A stretch of DNA of 49,220 bases, from contig DIWI01000079.1 in NCBI GenBank assembly GCA_002428415.1, positions 4,824-54,043 of the forward strand, written 5' to 3'. The translations under genes and the position numbers were made by a program. The stretch is from Clostridiaceae bacterium UBA6110 (GTDB lineage: Bacteria > Bacillota > Clostridia > Clostridiales > Clostridiaceae). The notes below the pieces were generated by a model. It ran no database searches, had not been told where the DNA came from, and worked only from the letters and a program-made list of their open reading frames with translations. Below are positions 34,482-42,537 of this stretch, one piece after another (position 1 is the stretch's first letter; each line of letters starts with the position of its first letter).

Positions 34482-36794
34482 TCAAATATCTGATAGCTCG
34501 ATTGCTACCCTCTCGCTGCTTATCTCATAGTTTTCCGGTCCCTCGCCGTCATCATCGGCCTGGATATCAGGAAGAATCACTGAAAAATCAGATCCCTTTT
34601 CAAGCTCGCTGCTTACCTCGCAGCGTCCTCCCATGATGTCAACAAGCTTGTCAACGATTGAAAGCCCTATTCCTGTTCCTTCATGGTCCCTTGTTGTCGA
34701 CTTGTTTACCTGTATGAACCTGTCGAAGATATCCTTCAGTTTGTCTGACGGTATTCCAATTCCGGTATCACTTACGCTGATCTTTACTTCATCATCCTGC
34801 TCTGACAGCATTACCTTGATCTCTCCACCCTGTGGAGTGAACTTGATCGCATTGGACAGAAGGTTAAGCACGACCCTTTCAAGGCTGTCCTTGTCGAGGG
34901 CAATGTACTTCTCTTCAAATTCAGTGTCAAATATCAGCTCAATGCCCCTGTTTGAAGCGTACGGAACGACCGACGTGACCGTATCCTCAACAAGTCTTAC
35001 AATATCCATGTTAACGAGCCTTATATTATAGAACTTCGCATCGAACTTGGTAGAGTCAAGGATGTTGTTGACAAGCTTCAGGAGCCTGTAGGAATTCTGC
35101 CTGATTATAGACTTATACTCATCAAGCTTCTCCTCGTTGTTCCTGTGGAGGTCCATGACCTCAAGGGCAGAGAAGATTACGTTGATCGGTGTCCTCAGCT
35201 CATGGGAAATATTGGCGAAGAACTCATTCTTGACCTTCTCATGCTCCTGTGCCTGATAAAGCCTTCTGAGGTTGTCCTCGTTCTCGATCCTAAGCTCATC
35301 AAGCTTCTTGGCATTGGTGATATTCCTTAGGAATACAAGGATCTGCTTGGCCTTTCCATCTACCTTGATAAGCCTGAAATTAGGCTCCACATATGTGATC
35401 TTTCCGTTTTCGCCGTAGATCTTATATGTGTCCAGCTTGATGATGTCGTCGGCATATATGGTCTTAGCAAGCTTTTCAAGGCTGAAGTTGCCCTGTGTCT
35501 CAAAAAGCTTTCTGGTGATGTCATCACCAAGGTTCCTTCTCTTGACCTCATCAAACTCTGTATATATGGCATCGTTGGCCTCAAGGATCTTTCCGTTCTC
35601 AATGTCATAGACGAATATGAAATCGGGGATCAGGTTGAAGAACGACCTGTACTTGTTCTCAGATTTCGCAAGAGATTCCTGCATCACCCTGAAGGAAGTG
35701 ACGTCCTTGGCGTTTATGCAGAATACATTCTCATCCTCTGATGGTATGTACACGACGTCAAGCTCGAGTATGTGCTGTTTTCCCTCCAGGTCAATCTGAA
35801 TGCTTGACGAGTAGTTCTTCCTTTCCTTTATCCGCCTGGCCTTCTCAATCAGATAATCTCTCAGCTCTGCCTGCAGCTCCTTGCCGGAATTGCCGAAATA
35901 CGACCTGTATTTCGGGTTTGAATATACGATCTCAAACCTGTCGTTCACGAATACCGAAATAAGGTCGTTGTATTCCGCAGACTTGAAGAACATGAACAGG
36001 TTCTTTTTAAGTATATCTGACTTGTTGATGACCCTGTCATTCTCCGCTATGCTCGCCATAAGCGTCACCAGGGTAGAGAGTATGGGAAGTGAAAAGGAGA
36101 AGGTCTCGAAGACCTGGGCTGTCAGGTAATACGGTGCATATATCCTGTAGTAGAACAGGCTGTAGTATACCTGGGACAGGCTATAGAATATGGCACCCAC
36201 CACAAACAGGGAGTTGAAGAGGTTTTGCTTAGTCTCCTTGGTGTTGTAGTACATGAAGCCGAAGATCGGTATAGTTGCCAGTATGAAAGCTTCGATATAT
36301 GGAGCGGCAGCCGATGAATAGTATATTTCCTGGATGATTCCCATGCTGACAGCAAGAGTATTCAGGAACAGTATTACCATGCCTATTGCAAAAAGTACAA
36401 CGAATTCCCAGCTCTTAAGTGTCCTGTCGGTATTCTCCATAACCAGCATGAACATTGAAAACAGTATAAGCACCAGAAAAAGGCCTTTGAAATTGACATT
36501 AATCTCCCTGTTTATTATAAAAAGGTTGTTGCCATACTCAAGGATTCCTCCACCGAACAGAACAGTGGCAAGCACCAGTGAGTATTTTTTCCTCATTGAT
36601 ATTGCGTAGGTTAGTATGCACAGGGCGGATACCACAGAAAGCGTAAGCATTATGACATCCAGGCTCTCGCTCTGCATCACAGGAAAAACTGCAAGATAAA
36701 CATCCACCGCCTTCCTTATGCCAAGGGCAAGGAATGCGGAGGATATAAGAACAAGGAGTGAATTTTTGATCTTTCTCTTTGCGTTCTCGCTCAT
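34482..36794 (-). CDS. Membrane sensor histidine kinase with PAS domains (MASE3-like input)
   Basis: About 770 residues. Residues 10-250 hold seven or eight membrane segments resembling a MASE3-type sensor. Two PAS-like regions follow (about 280-370 and 390-510; NLIPDFIFVYDIENGKILEAN). The HisKA motif FFANISHELRTPINV is near residue 530 and the ATPase domain carries NLLSNAIKFTPQGG, DTGIGIPSDKL and GTGIGLSIVDKLVD. There is no receiver domain and no response-regulator gene in the window, so the partner is elsewhere. The start MSENAKRKIKN is 6 bases after the nth stop and lacks a clear ribosome binding site. Re-initiation after nth is likely. Confidence 0.88.
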   Translation of the reverse strand: MSENAKRKIKNSLLVLISSAFLALGIRKAVDVYLAVFPVMQSESLDVIMLTLSVVSALCILTYAISMRKKYSLVLATVLFGGGILEYGNNLFIINREINVNFKGLFLVLILFSMFMLVMENTDRTLKSWEFVVLFAIGMVILFLNTLAVSMGIIQEIYYSSAAAPYIEAFILATIPIFGFMYYNTKETKQNLFNSLFVVGAIFYSLSQVYYSLFYYRIYAPYYLTAQVFETFSFSLPILSTLVTLMASIAENDRVINKSDILKKNLFMFFKSAEYNDLISVFVNDRFEIVYSNPKYRSYFGNSGKELQAELRDYLIEKARRIKERKNYSSSIQIDLEGKQHILELDVVYIPSEDENVFCINAKDVTSFRVMQESLAKSENKYRSFFNLIPDFIFVYDIENGKILEANDAIYTEFDEVKRRNLGDDITRKLFETQGNFSLEKLAKTIYADDIIKLDTYKIYGENGKITYVEPNFRLIKVDGKAKQILVFLRNITNAKKLDELRIENEDNLRRLYQAQEHEKVKNEFFANISHELRTPINVIFSALEVMDLHRNNEEKLDEYKSIIRQNSYRLLKLVNNILDSTKFDAKFYNIRLVNMDIVRLVEDTVTSVVPYASNRGIELIFDTEFEEKYIALDKDSLERVVLNLLSNAIKFTPQGGEIKVMLSEQDDEVKISVSDTGIGIPSDKLKDIFDRFIQVNKSTTRDHEGTGIGLSIVDKLVDIMGGRCEVSSELEKGSDFSVILPDIQADDDGEGPENYEISSERVAIELSDI

Positions 36795-36802
36795 TTTTCT
36801 TG

Positions 36803-37447
36803 CTAAGAAGCAGAAATGCCTCCATTCTCCTTGTAGTAGTCGCAGTGAAGCCTTAGAGGACACTCGCTGCACTGAGGTTTCCTCGCATGGCACAGCCTTC
36901 TTCCATGGAAGATAAGCATGTGATGTGCCTTGGTCCAGACCTTCTTGTCCAGGCTCTTCATAAGCGCTTCTTCTGTCTTTTCAGGAGTCTTTTCCTTTGC
37001 CAGGCCGAGCCTGTTCGATACCCTGAACACATGGGTGTCCACGGCTATTGCAGGTATGTCAAAGCAGTTTGACATGACGACATTCGCAGTCTTTCTTCCT
37101 ACTCCGGGAAGCCTTGTCAGTTCCTCCATTGTCTTTGGTACATTGCCGCCAAACTCATCATCAAGCATCCTGAAAAGCCCCATGAGATTCTTGGCCTTGC
37201 TCTTGTACAGACCGATCACCCTGATATGATCCTCAAGCTCCTCCTGGGTTATCCCAAGAAAATCCTGAAGAGTCCCGTATTTCTGGAACAGTACGCTGGT
37301 CACCTCATTGACCTTCTTGTCAGTAGTCTGAGCCGAGAGCACTGTAGCGACAAGAAGCTGGAATGGAGTCCCATGGTCCAGCTCACATCTTGCATCCGGA
37401 TAGGTCCTCTCCAGTATTTCAATGATCTCCCTGTTCTTTTTTTTCAT
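36803..37447 (-). CDS. nth: Endonuclease III (DNA glycosylase/AP lyase)
   Basis: Base excision repair enzyme removing oxidised pyrimidines. The helix-hairpin-helix LTRLPGVGRKTANVVMSN contains the catalytic Lys, and the catalytic Asp is in AIAVDTHVFRVSNRL. The C-terminal 4Fe-4S motif C-x6-C-x2-C-x5-C is CHARKPQCSECPLRLHC. 214 residues, normal. It is 20 bases after plsC on the same strand and 8 bases before the histidine kinase gene. Confidence 0.96.
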   Translation of the reverse strand: MKKKNREIIEILERTYPDARCELDHGTPFQLLVATVLSAQTTDKKVNEVTSVLFQKYGTLQDFLGITQEELEDHIRVIGLYKSKAKNLMGLFRMLDDEFGGNVPKTMEELTRLPGVGRKTANVVMSNCFDIPAIAVDTHVFRVSNRLGLAKEKTPEKTEEALMKSLDKKVWTKAHHMLIFHGRRLCHARKPQCSECPLRLHCDYYKENGGISAS

Positions 37448-37467
37448 AAATCACAAAATCCCTTTCT

Positions 37468-38169
37468 TCAGGCGTAAATCCCTCTGTACTCTTTTGGAAG
37501 CATCCTGGCTATGCTAAGCATGATCGCATCCATGGACCGTTTCTCGAAGTCCTCCTTGGATTCGTCCTGAAGCTTCAATGGAAGATTGAACGGTTTACCT
37601 ACAACAAGGCTTATTTTCCCCTTGTGGACCTTCTCAGCTCCCATTTCGCCCTCCGGATTTATAGGAAGGACCTTGTCGGTTCCTGTAAGGGCCATGGGCA
37701 CTATGGGTACTCCGGAAAGCCTGGCTATCAGTAGTATCCCCCTCTTGCCTTCCTGAAGCGAATATGACCTTGACCTGGTACCTTCAGGGAAAATCATGAT
37801 TGATTCCCCTTCCTTCAGGTGCCCTAGTATTGCCTTCATCGCTTCCTTATCGGGTGAATTAGGCTTGATGTCAACGCTCTTGAAGATATTCTTGAACATC
37901 GAAGTCAGCGACACGTTGTCCAGCTTCATTCCCGCTACAAAATAAGGGTCCTGCCTTTTTAGGACCCGCCTTATGACAGGTCCGTCAAGGTTTGAAAGAT
38001 GGTTGCAGACGAATATTGCAGGCACTCCTGGTTCAGGCAGATTTTCCGCTCCAGATACATCAATCGGTGCGATCCTCGTGAATACGTAGTCCAGCACCTT
38101 CTCTGCAGCGAATTTCTGGACTTTGGGCGGAAGTATCATGGCGACCTTTAATAATAAATCTGTGAACAT
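37468..38169 (-). CDS. plsC: 1-acyl-sn-glycerol-3-phosphate acyltransferase
   Basis: Adds the second acyl chain to lysophosphatidate to make phosphatidate at the membrane. Acyltransferase block I is CNHLSNLDGPVI (NHx4D), block III is IMIFPEGTRSRS, and the C-terminal PIVPMALTGTD is conserved. N-terminal hydrophobic stretch FTDLLLKVAMILPP. The ATG at 38169 is preferred because AGGGGT lies six bases upstream. Two in-frame ATGs slightly earlier overlap that box. About 233 residues. It lies between queG and nth with short gaps. Confidence 0.92.
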   Translation of the reverse strand: MFTDLLLKVAMILPPKVQKFAAEKVLDYVFTRIAPIDVSGAENLPEPGVPAIFVCNHLSNLDGPVIRRVLKRQDPYFVAGMKLDNVSLTSMFKNIFKSVDIKPNSPDKEAMKAILGHLKEGESIMIFPEGTRSRSYSLQEGKRGILLIARLSGVPIVPMALTGTDKVLPINPEGEMGAEKVHKGKISLVVGKPFNLPLKLQDESKEDFEKRSMDAIMLSIARMLPKEYRGIYA

Positions 38170-38195
38170 ATGCATACCCCTCATATATAACTAAA

Positions 38196-39176
38196 TTATA
38201 ATTTATATTTCTTCAAAAGTCTTTCCCGGATATCCTTCAGATACTCGGTATCCGCAAATTCCTCACGGATCTCCATGCCCTTTGAAGCCAATGCTATCAT
38301 TGCATTCCTTTTAAGCAGCTTCTTGCCTCTCCAGCCAGATGAAGTTGCCTTATATTTTTTAAATTGCCCGTTGTCCATGGCCACGATCTCATTGATGTCC
38401 GGATCCCTCATATAAGGGAATGGGTGGAAATCATCAATATGTGACCTCTGAGCAAATTTGTTCAAAGGGCACACTCTCTGGCAGGTATCGCAGCCGAATA
38501 GCCTCCCCTTGAAAAGGTCGAAATCCTCATCCCTTATCTTCTTGTCCTGGGTCATATAAGACATGCATCTCTTCGTATCGTAGTATTCGCCTTGAAGTAT
38601 GGAAGTTGGGCATGCCCTCTGGCAGATGTCGCAATCCCCGCATATGGAGTGAGAAATGGCATCCTCTGGCGCCCGTTCTTCTGTTTCCGTCTCCCAGTCT
38701 GTCAGAATCTCACCAAGGAAAACATACGAGCCGTAGCTCCTTGTTATCAGCATATGGTTCTTTCCAATGGAACCAGTCCCTGCCATATGCGCTATCAGCC
38801 TTTCAGGCAGAGCATTGTCATCACATAAGACCTCAGACCTGAAGCCATTGCCTTCAAGCACAGAGGAAACCTTCGAAAGTATTTCCCTTACGACAGCATG
38901 ATAATCCTTTCCCTGGGAGTACAGAGAAAAGTATGCCCCTTTGGCCATATAGGAATCATAGTAGTACGGAATGGCAAAGCTTATAACTGTCTTCACCCAT
39001 GGCGATCCTAGGGTCAGGTCGAGCCTCAGATCTTCACTTGCTTCCTCGAAGGTGCTCGAAAGCTTCCTGCGGTCACGTTCAATGAAGTATTCCCTGGATC
39101 CCTCAAGCCTTCTCGCCTTTACAAAGCCATAATGCACAAGCCCCAGCTCTCTTATCCTGTCATGGAGTTCCTTCAT
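38196..39176 (-). CDS. queG: Epoxyqueuosine reductase
   Basis: Cobalamin- and iron-sulfur-dependent enzyme that reduces epoxyqueuosine to queuosine in tRNA, the last step of queuosine synthesis. Two ferredoxin-type clusters are visible: CGDCDICQRACPTSI and CDTCQRVCPLNKF, plus DTKRCMSYMTQ. The C-terminus has a HEAT-like segment (SGWRGKKLLKRNAMIALAS). About 326 residues from the chosen ATG (MKELHDRIRELGLVH), which has GGAGGTG 5 bases upstream. The frame continues upstream through the promoter region and is not used. A -10 box TATAAT lies at 39204-39209 (complement). Confidence 0.9.
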   Translation of the reverse strand: MKELHDRIRELGLVHYGFVKARRLEGSREYFIERDRRKLSSTFEEASEDLRLDLTLGSPWVKTVISFAIPYYYDSYMAKGAYFSLYSQGKDYHAVVREILSKVSSVLEGNGFRSEVLCDDNALPERLIAHMAGTGSIGKNHMLITRSYGSYVFLGEILTDWETETEERAPEDAISHSICGDCDICQRACPTSILQGEYYDTKRCMSYMTQDKKIRDEDFDLFKGRLFGCDTCQRVCPLNKFAQRSHIDDFHPFPYMRDPDINEIVAMDNGQFKKYKATSSGWRGKKLLKRNAMIALASKGMEIREEFADTEYLKDIRERLLKKYKL

Positions 39177-39234
39177 GCCGCACCTCCTTAATCGCTTACA
39201 ACCATTATAACCAAAAGTACCCGAAAATGACACA

Positions 39235-39255
39235 GTCCCGCCAAAGTAGCGGGAC
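39235..39255 (-). terminator. Terminator-like hairpin after cysE
   Basis: Stem GTCCCGC / GCGGGAC with a 7-base loop, followed on the minus strand by TGTGTCATTTTC. It separates cysE from the queG promoter. The T run is short. Confidence 0.5.
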
Positions 39256-39298
39256 AAAGGTTCCGCAGCTCAGGCAGGACAGGGGTTCCGGAATATGC

Positions 39299-39859
39299 TC
39301 ATATGTAATTGTAGTAGTAAACCTTCAGGTTCGGATCTTCCTTCTTTTTCTTGATGAGTATCTTTGCAGGGATGCCTACGGCAGTTGCTCCCTCAGGCAC
39401 CTCATGCAGAACTACTGCATTAGAGCCGATTTTCGCGTTATCCCTCACCTTTATAGGTCCGAGCACCTTGGCTCCGGCACCGATGATTACATTATTGCCT
39501 ATATCCGGATGTCTCTTTTTCTCAAGGGTCGAAACTCCGCCAAGAGTAACCCCATGGTAGATTACACAGTCGTCTCCGACTGTAGCGGTCTCGCCAATTA
39601 CCACGCCCATCCCGTGGTCAATTAGCAGCCTTCTGCCGATCTTCGCACCGGGGTGAATCTCGATTCCTGTAAGGAACCTTGCAGTCTGACTGAAGAACCT
39701 TGCCAGGAAAAACCATTTGTTCCTGTAAAGGCAATGAGCCATCCTGTGCCAGATAAGGGCGTGTATGCACGGATAAAGGAGAAGCACCTCTATGACGCTT
39801 CTCGCCGCCGGATCTTTCTTAACTATATTCCTTGCATCCTCCATGATGGATCTCAACAT
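39299..39859 (-). CDS. cysE: Serine O-acetyltransferase
   Basis: Transfers acetyl from acetyl-CoA to L-serine, giving O-acetylserine for CysK. The left-handed beta-helix C-terminal half shows hexapeptide repeats (IEIHPGAKIGRRLLIDHGMGVVIG, NVIIGAGAKVLGPIKV) with the catalytic DHGMG histidine and HYRT-like HPDIG. Short CysE form of about 186 residues, lacking most of the N-terminal helical domain of the E. coli enzyme, as common in Firmicutes. The ATG at 39859 has GAGGGTG 6 bases upstream. An in-frame GTG three codons earlier overlaps that box. It follows cysK by about 30 bases. Confidence 0.93.
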   Translation of the reverse strand: MLRSIMEDARNIVKKDPAARSVIEVLLLYPCIHALIWHRMAHCLYRNKWFFLARFFSQTARFLTGIEIHPGAKIGRRLLIDHGMGVVIGETATVGDDCVIYHGVTLGGVSTLEKKRHPDIGNNVIIGAGAKVLGPIKVRDNAKIGSNAVVLHEVPEGATAVGIPAKILIKKKKEDPNLKVYYYNYI

Positions 39860-39889
39860 TTGTTTCACCCTCTAAATCAGGCTTCCGAA

Positions 39890-40804
39890 TTAGTCGTAAA
39901 GCCCCATGCTTATGTATTTTTCGCCTCCGTCAGGAGCGACAGTCACAACCTTCCTGCCTTTTCCGAGCTTCCTCGCAACCTCAAGGGCTGCAAATATATT
40001 GGCTCCTGAGGATATGCCAACGAGCACGCCTTCCTTTTGGGAAAACTCCTTGGCAATCTGGAAGGCATCCTCATCCCTGACCTTTATGACCTCGCTGACA
40101 TTCGTTCCCTTGTAGTTATCAGGAACGAAGCCTGCTCCGATTCCCTGTATCTTGTGCGGACCTGCCTGACCACCGGATATTACCGGAGAGTTGACCGGCT
40201 CAACCGCAACTATCAGAACATCGCCCTTTCTCTCGGTTAAGTATGAGGCCACTCCTGTTATAGTCCCTCCGGTTCCAACTCCTGCAACGAATGCATCGAG
40301 GTCCGGAATGTCATCGAATATCTCTTTTCCAGTTGTCCTGTAATGAATATCAGGATTTGCGGCATTCTCGAACTGCTGGGGCACAAAAGCGATTTCTCCA
40401 AGGTCTGATTTCAGAAGCATCGCCTTTTCAATGGCGCCCTTCATCCCCTTTGCCCCTTCGGTAAGAACAAGCTCTGCACCATAAGCCTTGATGAGACTCC
40501 TTCTTTCGAGGCTCATTGTTTCAGGCATGACGATGACCACCCTGTAGCCCTTGGCCTTGCCAAGCATGGCAAGAGCTATCCCGGTATTTCCGCTGGTAGG
40601 CTCGATAATGATGGAGCCAGGTTTCAGCTTTCCTTCCTTTTCCGCAGCCTCTATCATTCCCAGGGCTGTCCTGTCCTTAATGCTTCCGCCCGGATTATAC
40701 TTTTCAAGCTTGACGTAAACCTCAGCCCTCTTGCCATCATCAAATGATGAGACCTTCAGAAGAGGAGTATTTCCTACAAGCTCCATTACGCTTCCATATA
40801 TCAT
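39890..40804 (-). CDS. cysK: Cysteine synthase (O-acetylserine sulfhydrylase)
   Basis: PLP enzyme making cysteine from O-acetylserine and sulfide. The PLP lysine is in KYNPGGSIKDRTALG. The substrate-binding loop is EPTSGNTGIALA, the phosphate-binding glycines are GVGTGGTITGVA, and QGIGAGFVPDN and LVGISSGAN complete the family pattern. 304 residues. AAAGGA lies 8 bases before the ATG. First gene of the cysK-cysE operon, under a consensus promoter that carries an inverted repeat. Confidence 0.96.
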   Translation of the reverse strand: MIYGSVMELVGNTPLLKVSSFDDGKRAEVYVKLEKYNPGGSIKDRTALGMIEAAEKEGKLKPGSIIIEPTSGNTGIALAMLGKAKGYRVVIVMPETMSLERRSLIKAYGAELVLTEGAKGMKGAIEKAMLLKSDLGEIAFVPQQFENAANPDIHYRTTGKEIFDDIPDLDAFVAGVGTGGTITGVASYLTERKGDVLIVAVEPVNSPVISGGQAGPHKIQGIGAGFVPDNYKGTNVSEVIKVRDEDAFQIAKEFSQKEGVLVGISSGANIFAALEVARKLGKGRKVVTVAPDGGEKYISMGLYD

Positions 40805-40852
40805 GCCATTATTCCTTTCGGGTCATGACCCAATTATTTCCTAGTAAAACAG

Positions 40853-40898
40853 TAGGAATTCTTATTCCTATTATCCTAAAGCCGGGCTTCTTTGTCAA
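40853..40898 (-). promoter_or_regulatory. cysKE promoter with inverted-repeat operator
   Basis: Minus strand TTGACA (40893-40898), 17-base spacer, GATAAT (40870-40875). Directly downstream lies the inverted repeat TAGGAAT-AAGA-ATTCCTA (40853-40870). A palindrome GGGTCATGACCC sits nearer the gene. The repeat is in the right place for a cysteine-responsive repressor of the CymR/Rrf2 type (inference). Confidence 0.55.
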
Positions 40899-40978
40899 CT
40901 GTGACCTTCCTTGACAGCAATCTGGCAATGTAATGTCAAATGCCAACGGTTTCCCATATGAATTTTATTGGAAAGCAA

Positions 40979-41008
40979 GGCAGCCGGTGGTTCATCCAGC
41001 CGGCTGCC
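40979..41008 (-). terminator. Terminator-like hairpin after the MgtE-N/CBS gene
   Basis: Stem GGCAGCCGG / CCGGCTGCC with a 12-base loop, 15 bases after the stop. The T run on the minus strand is poor. Confidence 0.55.
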
Positions 41009-41022
41009 CTATTGCCTGTCAG

Positions 41023-42282
41023 CTACTTGTCCCTTCTCTTCTTCCACATTGGAGCAAGGAACTCATCTATGACATCGTGTATGTTGAGCACTCCCACTAT
41101 CCTGCCGTCATCGTCGACGACAGGTATCAGAAGAAGCTCGTACTTGATCGCAAGGTCCACCGCTGTTACCGAATGGTCTGAGACCTTCACGTTTTCAAGT
41201 GAAGTATCCATGATGTCAGCAAGAAGCTTGCCTCCATCCTCAACCAGAAGGTCCCTTAAGTTTATGAAGCCCTCGAGGATTGCATTCTCATCCTGTACGA
41301 ATATGAAATATATCTCGTCATACTCAGGAGCAAGCTCCTTGAGGAGCGATATGGTGTCCTTCACAGTGATGTTCTTGTTGAAAACGAAAAAGTCCTTTGA
41401 CATCAGGGCTCCGGCAAGCTCTTCCTCATACTGCATGAGTTCCCTTACTTCAGCCTCATCATCATTTTCAAGGTTCAGGAGTATCTTCTCCCTTGTCTCG
41501 TCATCAAGGTCATCAAGAAAATCTGCAATTTCATCGTTAGGCATCTTTTCAAGGAGTTCAGCAGCCTTCTCTTCACTCAGTCCCGATATTATCTTTGCCT
41601 GAACCTCAGGCTCCTCTATTTCTTCCAGGGTGTCAGCAGCAAGCTCTTCATCAAGGCTTTCAAATATCTTGTTCCTGTACTCGTGGTCGACTTCCTCCAG
41701 GATGTCTGCAAGGTCAGCCGGATGGAGCGTAGATAGCTTCGCGTACGGCACGCTGATCTTGAGGTCCTTGCCTTTTCCCATGTCGAACTCAACGTCATCC
41801 CACAGAATAAGGGAATCACCTGTCTTCTTTCCGATAAGCTTCAGATAGGTCCTGTAGAGGCCTTCCATATTCCTTCGCCTTCCAAGTCCCATAGGGCTCT
41901 TGTCGACGGCGACAATCCTCAGGTCTCCTGATATCTGGGCAAGTCTCACATCATACGCCCTGAACACCTTTTTCCCTTCCTCGTCGAGAATCTGCTTATC
42001 AAGCAGATTCTTCACAAGCATGAAGGAAAAGGTCCTGGGAATGATATCCCTTGCGCCCTTGATCTTTATCTGGACATCCTTTCCATCGTCGTAGAAGTCT
42101 ATGAACTTGAACTCAAAATTATATTGTTCCTTGTTCCTCTCCACCACATAGCCTATGGCCTTGGGGTAGCCTTCCTCCGCAGCGAAGTATATGTCCTTGA
42201 GGTTCCCTACGACCTCGTTGTACTCGTCGTATACCCTCCTGTTGAGTATCGAACTGAAATAGAGCAGATTCAATCTTTCCAT
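41023..42282 (-). CDS. PRC-barrel / MgtE-N / CBS domain protein without a channel
   Basis: 419 residues. The N-terminus (LYFSSILNRRVYDEYNEVVGNLKDIYF) looks like a PRC-barrel. It is followed by a second, similar barrel-like region, then an MgtE N-terminal superhelical domain (LSTLHPADLADILEEVDHE, AAELLEKMPNDEIADFLDDLD) and a CBS pair (TVKDTISLLKELAPEYDEIYFIF; PVVDDDGRIVGVLNIHDVID). The five-helix membrane channel of true MgtE magnesium transporters is missing and the chain ends at WKKRRDK, so it is a soluble protein, perhaps a Mg2+ or nucleotide sensor or a regulator of a separate transporter. GGAG lies six bases before the chosen ATG. Confidence 0.85.
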   Translation of the reverse strand: MERLNLLYFSSILNRRVYDEYNEVVGNLKDIYFAAEEGYPKAIGYVVERNKEQYNFEFKFIDFYDDGKDVQIKIKGARDIIPRTFSFMLVKNLLDKQILDEEGKKVFRAYDVRLAQISGDLRIVAVDKSPMGLGRRRNMEGLYRTYLKLIGKKTGDSLILWDDVEFDMGKGKDLKISVPYAKLSTLHPADLADILEEVDHEYRNKIFESLDEELAADTLEEIEEPEVQAKIISGLSEEKAAELLEKMPNDEIADFLDDLDDETREKILLNLENDDEAEVRELMQYEEELAGALMSKDFFVFNKNITVKDTISLLKELAPEYDEIYFIFVQDENAILEGFINLRDLLVEDGGKLLADIMDTSLENVKVSDHSVTAVDLAIKYELLLIPVVDDDGRIVGVLNIHDVIDEFLAPMWKKRRDK

Positions 42283-42392
42283 ACGTCTCTCCTTCTCCAA
42301 GGAGAAAAGATCTCCTCGGCTATTATTCCTTTTTCCTACTGTCAGGCAGTGGTTCCAACTTTTTTCACATCCTTTTCAAATGAAACATCTAT

Positions 42393-42496
42393 ACGCCTTT
42401 CTTACAGAAAGTCTTACGCCTTTCCTTACAGAAAGTCTTACACCTTTCCTTACAGAAAGTCTTACACCTTTCCTTACAGAAAGTCTTACACCTTTA
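42393..42496. repeat. 24-bp tandem repeat array with internal hairpins
   Basis: Four head-to-tail units at 42393-42415 (23 bp, one C missing), 42416-42439, 42440-42463 and 42464-42487, then a 9-base partial copy. The unit on the plus strand begins ACACCTTTCCTTACAGAAAG and ends TCTT. The first two copies read ACGCC. Each unit holds the small inverted repeat CTTTC-N6-GAAAG. The array lies between two minus-strand genes. Confidence 0.95.
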
Positions 42497-42537
42497 TACA
42501 TCATACTTCCTGGCCAGTCCCTTTTCAACGGGAATCA

